NCBI RefSeq assembly: GCF_003996985.1
Contig: NZ_RJJX01000008.1
Span: forward strand, 62,001 to 126,000
DNA: 64,000 nucleotides
Direction: 5' to 3'
From: Ancylomarina longa
GTDB lineage: Bacteria; Bacteroidota; Bacteroidia; Bacteroidales; Marinifilaceae
In this document: positions 8,943-18,113 of the stretch, piece after piece
Layout: every line of letters begins with the position of its first letter
Numbering within the stretch: the first letter of the stretch is position 1
Program-made: the position numbers and the translations under genes
The notes under the pieces: generated by a model
What the model saw: the letters and a program-made list of their open reading frames with translations, nothing else
Told to the model about the DNA's origin: nothing
Database searches by the model: none

Positions 8943-9779
8943 ATGAACGCAATATTCGAATTATTTCAATATAAATTTTTTCTGAATGCCATGGGAGCAG
9001 CTTTACTGGCAAGTATTTCCTGTGGAATAATAGGCTCCTATATTGTAGCTCGCCGGATTGTTTTTATTAGTGGCGGGATTACACATGCTTCTTTTGGCGG
9101 AATTGGTATCGCATGGTTTTTGGGACTGAACCCAATACTTGGCGCTGCAGTTTTTGGAGTGTTTTCTGCTTTAGGAATAGAGTGGATTTCGAAAAAAACA
9201 GAAGTGCGGGAAGATTCGGTGATAGGTATTCTTTGGGCATTTGGAATGGCTGTGGGAATTATCTTTATTTACTTGACACCTGGTTATGCTCCTAATTTAA
9301 TGAGCTTTCTTTTTGGAAATATTCTTACTGTTGGAAGTCTTGATTTATATTTACTAACAGGGCTTTGCGCCATTATTATTTTGGTTTTTAGTCTGCTTAT
9401 GAGACTAATTTTATTTGTGGCTTTTGATGAGGAATATGCGAAAACACAGAAAGTGCCAATGCAATTTTTAAACTACTTTATGATTTCTCTGGTTGCTTTA
9501 ACCATAGTACTAAATATTCGTATGGTAGGAATTATTTTGGTGATTTCATTTTTAACGATTCCACAAACAATAGCCAATATGTTTACACAGGATTTTAAAA
9601 AGATGATATTCGGAGCCATCGGATTTGGATTTTTAGGTTCTTTTATGGGACTTTTAATTTCATATAGAATTAATGCTCCATCGGGAGCAACCATCATATT
9701 TTCGTTTGTAATACTGTTTGTTCTTGCCAAAATTATACAAATGAGTATTTTAGCAGTAAAACGTAGCACAAGAATTTAA
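8943..9779 (+). CDS. znuB: Zinc ABC transporter permease (ZnuB-like)
   Basis: 278 residues with about eight hydrophobic helices, of the ABC-3 metal permease family. The ATG at 8943 (MNAIFELFQYKF) is preferred over an in-frame start at 8877, because the latter would overlap the ATPase gene by 63 bp and add a polar leader. Family motifs include the GGITHASFGGIGIAW stretch near residue 45 and a late SFLTIPQTIA. It is the last gene of the zinc operon. Confidence 0.92.
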   Translation: MNAIFELFQYKFFLNAMGAALLASISCGIIGSYIVARRIVFISGGITHASFGGIGIAWFLGLNPILGAAVFGVFSALGIEWISKKTEVREDSVIGILWAFGMAVGIIFIYLTPGYAPNLMSFLFGNILTVGSLDLYLLTGLCAIIILVFSLLMRLILFVAFDEEYAKTQKVPMQFLNYFMISLVALTIVLNIRMVGIILVISFLTIPQTIANMFTQDFKKMIFGAIGFGFLGSFMGLLISYRINAPSGATIIFSFVILFVLAKIIQMSILAVKRSTRI

Positions 9780-9898
9780 TATTCTATTTTAGAAACATCC
9801 TTTATTTAAGGGAGAGATTCTTGCATATAAAATAAATATTTTTGATTTGTATGAATTGACAGTACAAGATTTGTAATAACATAAACAACAAAATAGAA

Positions 9899-11293
9899 AT
9901 GAATTACGATTTAATAGTAGTAGGAAGCGGTCCGGGCGGTTATGTTGCTGCCATTCGTGCTTCACAATTAGGATTGAAGGTTGGCGTTGTAGAACGTGCG
10001 GAATTAGGCGGAATTTGCTTGAATTGGGGATGTATTCCTACCAAGTCGTTGTTGAAATCGGCACAGGTATATGAATATATGAAACATGCCGGTGATTATG
10101 GATTGGCAGTTGAAGGAGAAATAAAACCTGATTTTGAAAAAGTAGTCGCCCGAAGTCGTGGAGTTGCAGAAAAAATGAGTGGTGGAATTCAATATCTTTT
10201 TAAAAAGAATAAAATTGATGTAATCAATGGATTTGGAAAACTTGCAGGAAATAAAACTATTGAAGTAACTGCACAGGATGGTAGCAAATCTACTTACGAA
10301 GCTAAGCATATAATTCTGGCAACAGGTGCTCGTTCTCGCGAATTGTCAAACCTGCCTCAGGATGGCAAGAAAATAATTGGCTACCGCAAGGCTTTAACAC
10401 TGGAAAAACTTCCTAAATCTATGATTGTAGTAGGTTCCGGAGCTATTGGTTCAGAGTTTGCATATTTTTATTCCACAATGGGTACTAAGGTTACTTTAGT
10501 GGAGTTTATGCCAACCATTCTGCCTATCGAAGATGAAGAGGTTTCTAAGCAAATGGGTAGATCTTTCAAAAAGAATAAAATTAAGGTGATGACTCACTCT
10601 ACCGTTGAATCGGTTGAGGGAGTTGAAGGTGATCTCAAGGTAAATATCAAGAATAAAAAGGGAGAAATGGAAGTTCACGAATGTGAAATTGTACTTTCTG
10701 CCGTTGGTATTGCCCCAAATACAGAAGGAATTGGACTCGAAGAAATTGGTGTTGCAACTGAGAACGGAAGAGTTGTAGTGGATGATTATTATCAAACCAA
10801 CATCGAAGGTGTTTATGCTATTGGGGATATTGTAAAAGGCCCGGCCTTAGCTCACGTAGCTTCAGCCGAAGGTATTTGCTGTGTAGAGAAAATCGCAGGA
10901 ATGAAAGTGGAACCAATCGATTATACTACCATTCCGGGATGTACCTACACCGTTCCGGAAGTAGCTTCGATGGGAATGACCGAGAAAGCTGCAAAGGAGG
11001 CCGGTTACGAGTTGAAAATTGGTAAATTTCCATTCTCGGCATCGGGTAAAGCAAGTGCTTCGGGAGCAAATGAAGGTTTTGTGAAATTAATATTCGATGC
11101 TAAATATGGCGAGCTTTTGGGTGCTCATATGGTAGGAGCCAATGTTACCGAAATGATTGCTGAATTGGTTACTGCCCGTAAGTTGGAAACTACCGGACAC
11201 GAATTGATTAAAGCAATTCATCCACATCCAACCATGTCAGAAGCAATTATGGAAGCAGCCGCTGCAGCTTACGATGAAGTGATTCATATTTAA
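9899..11293 (+). CDS. lpdA: Dihydrolipoyl dehydrogenase (E3)
   Basis: 464 residues, an intact flavoprotein disulfide reductase. FAD-binding GSGPGGYVAA lies at the N-terminus, the redox disulfide in GGICLNWGCIPTK (Cys40, Cys45), the NAD-binding GSGAIGSEFA near residue 180 and the catalytic HPHPTMSE near residue 441. It reoxidises dihydrolipoamide in 2-oxoacid dehydrogenase or glycine-cleavage complexes. No E1/E2 gene is adjacent, so it may be shared among complexes. Confidence 0.95.
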   Translation: MNYDLIVVGSGPGGYVAAIRASQLGLKVGVVERAELGGICLNWGCIPTKSLLKSAQVYEYMKHAGDYGLAVEGEIKPDFEKVVARSRGVAEKMSGGIQYLFKKNKIDVINGFGKLAGNKTIEVTAQDGSKSTYEAKHIILATGARSRELSNLPQDGKKIIGYRKALTLEKLPKSMIVVGSGAIGSEFAYFYSTMGTKVTLVEFMPTILPIEDEEVSKQMGRSFKKNKIKVMTHSTVESVEGVEGDLKVNIKNKKGEMEVHECEIVLSAVGIAPNTEGIGLEEIGVATENGRVVVDDYYQTNIEGVYAIGDIVKGPALAHVASAEGICCVEKIAGMKVEPIDYTTIPGCTYTVPEVASMGMTEKAAKEAGYELKIGKFPFSASGKASASGANEGFVKLIFDAKYGELLGAHMVGANVTEMIAELVTARKLETTGHELIKAIHPHPTMSEAIMEAAAAAYDEVIHI

Positions 11294-11316
11294 AATCAGA
11301 TCTCTAATAAATACAC

Positions 11317-11344
11317 AAAGCCATTCTTTCGGGGATGGCTTTTC
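11317..11344 (+). terminator. Intrinsic terminator after lpdA
   Basis: AAAGCCAT pairs with ATGGCTTT around a 10-nt loop, followed by a short T-rich stretch. Confidence 0.7.
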
Positions 11345-11427
11345 TTGTGGATTTCATCCAGATTTCTGTAGATAATTTTTAAGTTTGTGAACATTATTGG
11401 ACAAACACAAACTTAATTTAAAACCTA

Positions 11428-12816
11428 ATGAAGAAAATTGTATTCTTTTCTGTTTTGGTTTTCGCATTCTGTGGAATAACCAAGGCACAAAACAACGGAA
11501 CTATTGATGCAAAAATGCTGAACGAAATTCGTTCTGGTTTTACTCTGGATGCATCAGCTAAAGCAGCACAAAATGCGATTACCAATGCCGAAAGTTTAAG
11601 AGATCTTTCCTTAAATCGGGAAAAAATTGGTAAAATAGATCACTATTTTAAGTATAGAGTAGAGGTAAAAGGAATTACCGATCAGAAAAGCTCGGGCAGA
11701 TGCTGGATGTTTACTTCCATGAATACCATTCGCCCTCAGGCTATAAAAAAATTCAATCTAACTTCTTTCGACTTTTCTCACAACTATAATTATTTCTGGG
11801 ATCTTTTCGAAAAATCAAACCTATTCCTTGACAATATTATTGCAACAGCTGATCAGGATATTCAGGATCGTGAGGTAGTAAATTATTTTAAAAGCCCGGT
11901 GGATGATGGTGGCGTTTGGAATTCATTTTTTAATGTAGCTAAAAAATATGGTCTTGTTCCAGCTTCTGTAATGCCTGAGACTAAGATGAGTAATAAAACC
12001 TACGAATTAACTCGTTTAATCAATGAGAAACTAAGAGGAGAAGCTTATAAGATTCGTATGATGATTGCTGCAAAAGATGCTAATAAAGATATTCAGCAGG
12101 CAAAAGTTAATGCATTGAAATCAGTTTATAGGATGTTGGCTTTAAGTCTGGGTGTTCCTCCAACCGAATTTACCTGGAGATATAAGGATGCTGATGGCAA
12201 GATTAGTGAATTGAAGAAATATACTCCTATTGAGTTTTTGGAGGTAGTTGCTCCAGATTTTGCTAAAACAGAGCAGATCATGATTATGAATGATCCTACC
12301 AGAGCATATTATAAGGTTTATGAAATTAAGAATTACAGGAATGTGAAGGAAGGCATCAACTGGACTTATTTGAATTTGCCTAATAAGGATATCAAAAGCT
12401 TTGCTTTGGCTTCAATAAAAAATAATGAGCCAATGTATGCATCCTGCGATGTGGGTAAGCAACACAATCGTAAGGCTGGTGTAATGGATGTAAATACCTA
12501 TGATTATGCTTCTTTGTTCGGAGTAGATTTCGATATGGATAAAAAAGCAAGAATATTAACTCGTCAATCGGGTTCGTCGCATGCCATGGCTTTGATAGGT
12601 GTGGATGTTGATGAAAATGATGTTCCCGTGAAATGGGAGTTCGAGAATTCATGGGGAAGCAGTGCAGGAGACAAAGGTTATCTTACTTTTACCGATGCTT
12701 GGTTTAATGAATACATGTTTCGTATTGTGATCAACAAAAAATATTTGAATGAAAAAGCAATAAAGGCTTTGCAATCGAAACCTATTTTATTGCCAGTTTG
12801 GGATTATATGTTCTAA
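11428..12816 (+). CDS. Secreted C1-family aminopeptidase (bleomycin hydrolase/PepC-like)
   Basis: 462 residues with a signal peptide (cleavage near TKAQ). The papain-like triad of the C1B group is present: Gln86 and Cys92 in DQKSSGRCWMF, His385 in SSHAMALIG and Asn407 in EFENSWG. The family forms self-compartmentalising aminopeptidases; here the signal peptide puts it in the periplasm or outside, unlike cytoplasmic PepC. TAAGTTTG at 11380-11387 is a candidate -7 box. A strong terminator follows. Confidence 0.9.
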   Translation: MKKIVFFSVLVFAFCGITKAQNNGTIDAKMLNEIRSGFTLDASAKAAQNAITNAESLRDLSLNREKIGKIDHYFKYRVEVKGITDQKSSGRCWMFTSMNTIRPQAIKKFNLTSFDFSHNYNYFWDLFEKSNLFLDNIIATADQDIQDREVVNYFKSPVDDGGVWNSFFNVAKKYGLVPASVMPETKMSNKTYELTRLINEKLRGEAYKIRMMIAAKDANKDIQQAKVNALKSVYRMLALSLGVPPTEFTWRYKDADGKISELKKYTPIEFLEVVAPDFAKTEQIMIMNDPTRAYYKVYEIKNYRNVKEGINWTYLNLPNKDIKSFALASIKNNEPMYASCDVGKQHNRKAGVMDVNTYDYASLFGVDFDMDKKARILTRQSGSSHAMALIGVDVDENDVPVKWEFENSWGSSAGDKGYLTFTDAWFNEYMFRIVINKKYLNEKAIKALQSKPILLPVWDYMF

Positions 12817-12835
12817 GCTATTAAGATAGGAAAGT

Positions 12836-12871
12836 AAAAGGGGCTGTTGATTTCATTCAACAGCCCCTTTT
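12836..12871 (+). terminator. Strong intrinsic terminator
   Basis: A 15-bp perfect stem (AAAAGGGGCTGTTGA / TCAACAGCCCCTTTT) with a 6-nt loop. The flanking A and T runs make it usable from both sides. Confidence 0.88.
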
Positions 12872-12909
12872 CTGTTTTGTGTATATTTTCACCATAGGCA
12901 ATTATCTAT

Positions 12910-13365
12910 TTAGTGTATGATTTGTAATCCTAAGATATGAGCAATTTTTTCTGCTTCAAGCTTGGCTTCCAACAGATTTTTACATCTTTTTAAAGGAATT
13001 CTCTTTTTGGGACTTCTGCCAAACAATACCACAAAACAATCTTCGGTTAGCAAATGCAAGTCTTTCTCCATTGGTAAATAGGAACTTCTGTTTATAATGG
13101 GAGAGATGCCGGCAACAGCAGTTAACTCGTCCAGATTTTGCCATTTCCCTGTTTTAAATATGCCGAATATTGCATAATAGAGCATGTACTTGTGCTCCGC
13201 TTCATCCACTATAATTCCAGAATAAGAAAAGGCCATTAGAGCACCAAGAATAAAAAATATAGTAGCAGTAAGCAGATAAGGAATTAGTAAGGCCATAAGC
13301 ATGATCAACCAACCTAATATCGCCCCGGCTTTTCCGAAAAATTTGTCTAGTTTATTGTGTATCAT
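12910..13365 (-). CDS. Hypothetical membrane protein
   Basis: I do not recognise a family. With the ATG at 13365 (MIHNKLDKFFGK) the protein has 151 residues: a short amphipathic start, two adjacent hydrophobic helices (about residues 15-60, forming a hairpin), then a soluble C-terminal half. An in-frame ATG at 13449 would add 28 residues, but it lies right against the terminator of the upstream gene. The layout resembles small photosynthetic-membrane-type PH-like domain proteins, but that is a guess. Confidence 0.6.
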   Translation of the reverse strand: MIHNKLDKFFGKAGAILGWLIMLMALLIPYLLTATIFFILGALMAFSYSGIIVDEAEHKYMLYYAIFGIFKTGKWQNLDELTAVAGISPIINRSSYLPMEKDLHLLTEDCFVVLFGRSPKKRIPLKRCKNLLEAKLEAEKIAHILGLQIIH

Positions 13366-13453
13366 TTTTTCAGGTATTAGTGTAACGTGTTGTGATTTAC
13401 TTAATAACCGATAATATGTCACCTTTACCCTACTTGAGATTAAAAACATAAAT

Positions 13454-13490
13454 AAAAAAACTCCGAATCAATCGATCCGGAGTCTCTTTT
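13454..13490 (-). terminator. Intrinsic terminator of the 13508-13966 gene
   Basis: Read on the minus strand, ACTCCG...CGGAGT forms the stem, followed by a run of seven T. It lies just upstream of the next minus-strand gene and separates the two transcripts. Confidence 0.75.
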
Positions 13491-13507
13491 TGGTATTAAA
13501 GAATTAT

Positions 13508-13966
13508 TTATTGCTTTGGACGTTTAAATACAAATCTTGTAATGAAAATACCTTTCCCGTCGCCTTTTCCACTATCACTTTCTACACCACTGGTTACAAA
13601 AGCCAACTCATAACCTTGATTCGTTAATGTGTTGATTTTAGAAGCAATTAAGGCATCGTTTGATGCGATGTTTTGGAAGTTGATACCTGCAATACTATAA
13701 AAGTTTAACAGTTTTGTTTCTGCAAATAAATTAACTTTTGCATTGCTTCTCTTCACTTCTTTTTGCTTGCTCTTTTTGCCGTTGGTTCTTTCGGTTGTAA
13801 AATCTGCTGCATTAATAGGCGATTTTTCCTCAATAATTCTGGAACGACCAATTCCCATAGGAACGATAGACTCTACTGTTGTGATTACTTTGTACTCGTA
13901 TGATTGGGCATTTGCATCAATAAAGAAACCACAGGCAATAATTAGTAATAGAACAATCTTCTTCAT
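13508..13966 (-). CDS. Hypothetical secreted protein
   Basis: 152 residues with a clear signal peptide (MKKIVLLLIIACGFF...ANAQ). The mature part has a beta-rich N-terminus (SYEYKVITTVESIV), a Lys/Arg-rich middle and a C-terminal half whose 'INTLTNQGYELAFVTSG' resembles DUF4177-like small proteins in which a tail describes an alpha-beta plait. No catalytic motif is visible. It is monocistronic, with its own terminator. Confidence 0.6.
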   Translation of the reverse strand: MKKIVLLLIIACGFFIDANAQSYEYKVITTVESIVPMGIGRSRIIEEKSPINAADFTTERTNGKKSKQKEVKRSNAKVNLFAETKLLNFYSIAGINFQNIASNDALIASKINTLTNQGYELAFVTSGVESDSGKGDGKGIFITRFVFKRPKQ

Positions 13967-14224
13967 ATTAAATTCAATTTTTAATTAATAAATAAGTATA
14001 TATTTTAAAATGATATGCTAAGTTTTAATAATATTTCTGACCAAAAGCAAAAGCCTTGCCAAAATTCAATTTTCCTTTCAAAAAGTTGAAATAATTTTTC
14101 TGAAGATTATTTTTGAATAGTCTGGTGATAAGATGAACTTATTCGCATATAAAAAATAGTAATACTTGCTTATCGATCTTTGTAGTAGAAAATAAAACAA
14201 ATCATTCATTAAAAAATAAAAATC

Positions 14225-14704
14225 ATGACAAGTGTAAAGAAAGATCAGGCAACATTAGAATTATCTGCTAAGGAAAGAGAAATGGAACAATTGCAAATTT
14301 TATTGGCTAATTATCAGCTTTATTACCAGAATCTACGAAATTTTCATTGGAATGTGGGCGGGAACTCCTTTTTTGAGTTGCATGCTAAGTTCGAGGAATT
14401 GTATAACGATGCCAGCGATAAGGTAGATGAAATTGCAGAAAGAATTTTGACCTTGAACGGACATCCTCTTGGTAATTTTTCGGATTACCTTGCTATTTCA
14501 ACTATACAAGAAGCCAATTCGAACTGCTCTGGCGCCGAAATGGTAGCGGAAATTATCGCATCGCACGAAATATTAATCCGTAAAGTAAAAGATGTTTTGG
14601 TGGAAGCAACAATAAGCGAAGACGAAGGTACGCTGGATATTTTACCAGCCTATGTTTCAAATTTAGAAAAACTAAACTGGATGTTTAAGGCCTTTTTGCG
14701 CTAA
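14225..14704 (+). CDS. dps: Dps-family ferritin-like DNA-protection protein
   Basis: 159 residues of all-helical Dps fold. The family motif FHWNVGGNSFFELHAKFEEL carries the His and acidic ligands of the inter-subunit ferroxidase site, followed by DEIAERILTLNGHP. Dps stores iron and shields DNA during oxidative stress and stationary phase, as a cytoplasmic dodecamer. The start ATG at 14225 follows an A-rich leader. The terminator overlaps the end of the convergent gene. Confidence 0.92.
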   Translation: MTSVKKDQATLELSAKEREMEQLQILLANYQLYYQNLRNFHWNVGGNSFFELHAKFEELYNDASDKVDEIAERILTLNGHPLGNFSDYLAISTIQEANSNCSGAEMVAEIIASHEILIRKVKDVLVEATISEDEGTLDILPAYVSNLEKLNWMFKAFLR

Positions 14705-14726
14705 GCATGCTTTCTCGAAATTACTG

Positions 14727-14752
14727 CCTCCGAGATTATTCGGAGGTTTTTT
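14727..14752 (+). terminator. Intrinsic terminator after dps
   Basis: CCTCCG pairs with CGGAGG around an 8-nt loop, followed by TTTTTT. The hairpin overlaps the last codons of the convergent DEAD-box-like gene (stop at 14736-14738). Confidence 0.82.
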
Positions 14753-15365
14753 CGCTTTTTATATCAAGCTGCATGGGGAAATTCATGTATTCTTCTGCAA
14801 AATTACTCATCTGTACAGTGAATCTTTCGCAAAATACTATCCTTTGCGATTTTGGAATGTAAGGTGCCAAGCGGTTTATTTCGGATAGAATTTGATCTTT
14901 AAGGATGAGTTCTGCATCATCAACGATAAACATTTTCAGACTGTTTAAGTTGATTCCGCTGTAGGTGTACAATTCATTCAAGCGTTTTGCAGTGCCAATT
15001 ACCACATCCGATCCGGCATAGATTGTGTCTCGCAAATCGTCTAATCTTCCACCTTCAACGGCACAAAATACACGAAGATTGGTGTGCTTTCCCAATATAT
15101 CAAATTGTTCCTTCATCAGAAGAGCACTTTCCTTGTCGGCGGTAAGTATTAAGGCTCTGGGTACATCTTCATATTCCGATTTTAATTGCTGAATAACACT
15201 AATCACAATCGTAGAGGTTCTGCCAGTATTCTTATCGGCACGAACCAGCAGATCTACACCACTTTTAATTTTGGAGATACAGGTTTTCTGCACTTTTGTT
15301 GGTGTTTCCCAGGCATTTTCTGCAATGGCTTCTAATAGGTGTTGATCTAGCTTTTTTAAGAACAT
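14736..15365 (-). CDS. Degenerate single-domain DEAD-box helicase-like protein
   Basis: 209 residues that match only the first RecA domain of a DEAD-box RNA helicase. The Q-motif region (TPTKVQ, 21-26) and a motif Ib-like GTAKRL (124-129) are recognisable. Walker A is altered to ADKNTGRTS, with Arg49 where the catalytic Lys should be, and the DEAD motif reads DDAE (149-152). There is no C-terminal helicase domain. It is probably not an active helicase; an RNA-binding or regulatory role is possible, or decay of a full helicase. Its first five codons lie inside an 85-bp direct repeat. Confidence 0.75.
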   Translation of the reverse strand: MFLKKLDQHLLEAIAENAWETPTKVQKTCISKIKSGVDLLVRADKNTGRTSTIVISVIQQLKSEYEDVPRALILTADKESALLMKEQFDILGKHTNLRVFCAVEGGRLDDLRDTIYAGSDVVIGTAKRLNELYTYSGINLNSLKMFIVDDAELILKDQILSEINRLAPYIPKSQRIVFCERFTVQMSNFAEEYMNFPMQLDIKSEKTSE

Positions 15366-15435
15366 AGCTTAAATGGTATTGAAATTTGAATGCTGCAAAT
15401 GTATTAATTATTGTGCTTAGGAACGATTACTTTGC
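15351..15435. repeat. 85-bp direct repeat, left copy
   Basis: This stretch recurs at 18029-18113 in the same orientation with three substitutions. It contains the first five codons (MFLKK, minus strand) and the upstream region of the DEAD-box-like gene. The two copies bracket the TonB-type receptor gene. Confidence 0.9.
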
Positions 15436-15667
15436 TATTGTTAATTCATTTTTATGGTATTGTTGTGTTTAGAAGACTTTGTCTCTTAAGTACCCCTATT
15501 AATATATTAGTTCCTGTTTTTGTGAAAGGTAACCCTTAGATGAATATTTTTTAAAACATAACAGAATTCATGTTTTAGAGTAAAATAATTTTTAAGTTTA
15601 AAGACAGTAAATTAATTTTTAAGAGATAATGTTGTTGCCATTGAAATACTAACCAAATCTTTCCCAA

Positions 15668-17980
15668 ATGCAAAGAGTATTAGTTTTAATAATATTGATG
15701 ACCATATGTTCCATCACAACACAAGCCGAAGAAAATTCCCATGCTATTAAAGGAAAATTAATAAATGAAGATGAATGGCCGATAGAATTTGCGACGATAA
15801 GAGTAATTCAAGATTCAATTTTACTTGGAGGATGTGTATCTGATGTAAATGGTGATTTCCTATTAAATAAAATCCCGGAAGGAGCTTTTGATATTGTAAT
15901 TACGCATATTAATTACGATGAGTATGATAAGAAGCTAATTATAGAAAAATCAGACTTAAGTTTAGGGTCGATTGTGATGAAAAAGAGAGCGCTTCATTTG
16001 GAGGAAATAAGTGTAAAAGCAGAAAAGAAATTATATCGTAGAAGTAAAAGAAATGATGTTTTTCAAATTTCTTCTGCAATGAGTGATCGATCGGGTGACG
16101 TGAGAGATTTACTGGATCAAATCCCAACGATACAAGTAAGTCGGGATTACAATTTAAGTGTTGAGGGGGAAGGAAATGTATTAGTCTTGGTGGATGGCAG
16201 GAAATATTATAGTATTAATGGCTTGCGACTCATTTCAAAAGATCAGATTGATAGGGTGGAAATCAATAATAATCCATCTGTTGAATATGCCGACAATGGA
16301 TATAAGGCCGTTGTAAATATTATTCTGAAAAAAAATCAGGAGCAGAGTTTTAATGGAAATATGAATGTGATCCTTCCCAATAAGAACTTTAAGAATGTGA
16401 ATTTGGCATTAAATTATTATTCGGGAAAATTTCGGGTTTTTGGGGGATATAATTTGTACAACCATAAATACAATTACGATTTAGAGAGTACAAGATCTAA
16501 TTTGAGTTCAAATAAAAGTATTCAGCAAATTGGAAAAGTAAAGTTTAATCCTAATTCTACTCAAAATGCTTTTGGAGGAATAGATTACTTTATAAATGAA
16601 AGACACCAGTTTAGTCTTGCTACTAATTTTAGGTTTCAAGATAATGATATGGCTTCTGTAATTGAAAGTTTTGATTCCGGTTCTACAATAGCGTTTTATT
16701 CAAGTGATGGAACACGAAGATTAGATAATCAGGATTGGCAGGTTTCAGCATTCTATAAATACAAGCTAAAATCAGGAAAGAGCTCCATTGTTTCAGACTT
16801 TTTATTTAGCAGATTTGATCAAGAGGAAAAACTGAATTTTGTAGACCAATATCTTGATCAGAATTTAACATTCAGAAATGATACAAGTAATGTGGCTAAA
16901 AAAGCTGTGAAGATAGATGTAAAGTATGAATGTAAGCTATCAAAGCATTCATCTTTAAATATGGGTGTAAAATATAATGGATCACATTCGGATAATAAAA
17001 TGCAGGAAGGTGATTTTAAGCATAGGGTTAATTTTGATTTAGATAGGCAAATTGCATATATCGATTATTCGGGAAATATAAATAAGTTGGATTTTTGGTT
17101 TGGCTTGGCAGGAGAACTAAACCAACGGAAAATAGCAGATAAGGATAAAGAGTACTGGCATTTTTATCCAAATATAGGTATGAATTATTCCCTTAGCTCT
17201 AAGACTAGGATAGGTGCTTCCTACCAAAAGTCCATTAATCAGCCCGATATATATCAATTGGATCCCTTTGTATATACCACCGATTCCTTAAACTTAAGCC
17301 AAGGAAATCCAGATTTGGATGATTATGTAAGTCATTGGATGGATATTAATTATAGATACCAGTTTGGACGTAGTTACCTTAAGTTTACGGGTTATTATAA
17401 TATCACGAAGGATGGCATTAATTTATTTACCGATATATCAGATACTGGAGTTCTAACAAGTTCATTTGAAAATATTGGAACGGAAAAAGAAACCGGATTA
17501 AAATTGAATTATAGCATTTGGCTTACTAAGCGGGTGTTGATTATTGGGAATTTTAATGCCTATTATCAACAATTTGAAAGTGTTGGTGATTCTCATGACT
17601 TACTATCAACAAATACCTTATTATATACAAAATTTTATTTGCCAGCAGATTTTAGTGTAATGTTGGGGGTCAGCAGTAAGGGAAAGCAAATAATTTCAGA
17701 TGGAACTTATACGCCTTACAGCAATTTGCGTTTTGGATTAGCTAAAAAACTATTCAAGCGTAAGGTAAACCTATATCTAAATTGGGAGAATCCAATTCTT
17801 CCCTATCAAATTAAGGTGAATCAGAAGACAGATCAGTATAAATCATTTCAAAAACGAGATTTCGACACCAGAGTGCTAATGTTTTCTTTTGCCTATAATT
17901 TTCAGTCGAAGAATAAGAAGAAAAAAAAGTTACGCAACCAAATTAATTGGGAGAATAATGGTAAATCTCTTGAGTTTTAA
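15668..17980 (+). CDS. TonB-dependent receptor-like outer-membrane beta-barrel protein
   Basis: 770 residues: signal peptide (to about TQAEE), a carboxypeptidase-regulatory-like beta sandwich (about 25-110), a plug-like region with LVDGRKYYSINGLRLISKD (about 110-225), and a C-terminal barrel of the OMP_b-brl_3 type with alternating aromatic strands. It sits in the outer membrane; the ligand is unknown and no SusD-like partner is adjacent. Its codon use looks more A/T-rich than that of lpdA. The whole gene lies between 85-bp direct repeats and separates two minus-strand genes, so it appears inserted. Confidence 0.85.
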   Translation: MQRVLVLIILMTICSITTQAEENSHAIKGKLINEDEWPIEFATIRVIQDSILLGGCVSDVNGDFLLNKIPEGAFDIVITHINYDEYDKKLIIEKSDLSLGSIVMKKRALHLEEISVKAEKKLYRRSKRNDVFQISSAMSDRSGDVRDLLDQIPTIQVSRDYNLSVEGEGNVLVLVDGRKYYSINGLRLISKDQIDRVEINNNPSVEYADNGYKAVVNIILKKNQEQSFNGNMNVILPNKNFKNVNLALNYYSGKFRVFGGYNLYNHKYNYDLESTRSNLSSNKSIQQIGKVKFNPNSTQNAFGGIDYFINERHQFSLATNFRFQDNDMASVIESFDSGSTIAFYSSDGTRRLDNQDWQVSAFYKYKLKSGKSSIVSDFLFSRFDQEEKLNFVDQYLDQNLTFRNDTSNVAKKAVKIDVKYECKLSKHSSLNMGVKYNGSHSDNKMQEGDFKHRVNFDLDRQIAYIDYSGNINKLDFWFGLAGELNQRKIADKDKEYWHFYPNIGMNYSLSSKTRIGASYQKSINQPDIYQLDPFVYTTDSLNLSQGNPDLDDYVSHWMDINYRYQFGRSYLKFTGYYNITKDGINLFTDISDTGVLTSSFENIGTEKETGLKLNYSIWLTKRVLIIGNFNAYYQQFESVGDSHDLLSTNTLLYTKFYLPADFSVMLGVSSKGKQIISDGTYTPYSNLRFGLAKKLFKRKVNLYLNWENPILPYQIKVNQKTDQYKSFQKRDFDTRVLMFSFAYNFQSKNKKKKKLRNQINWENNGKSLEF

Positions 17981-18028
17981 GCTATTTATGCCTTTCGCAT
18001 TCTGTGGCAAGAGATGAGTTTACGATCA

Positions 18029-18113
18029 CTTTTTTAAGAACATAGCTTGAATGGTATTGAAATTTTAATGCTGCAAATGTATTAATTATTGTGCGTAGGA
18101 ACGATTACTTTGC
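18029..18113. repeat. 85-bp direct repeat, right copy
   Basis: Same orientation as 15351-15435 and 82 of 85 positions identical by eye. It carries a vestige of the DEAD-box-like start (five codons, then TGA on the minus strand) and, at its other end, the stop codon of the EamA gene (18105-18107). Confidence 0.9.
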
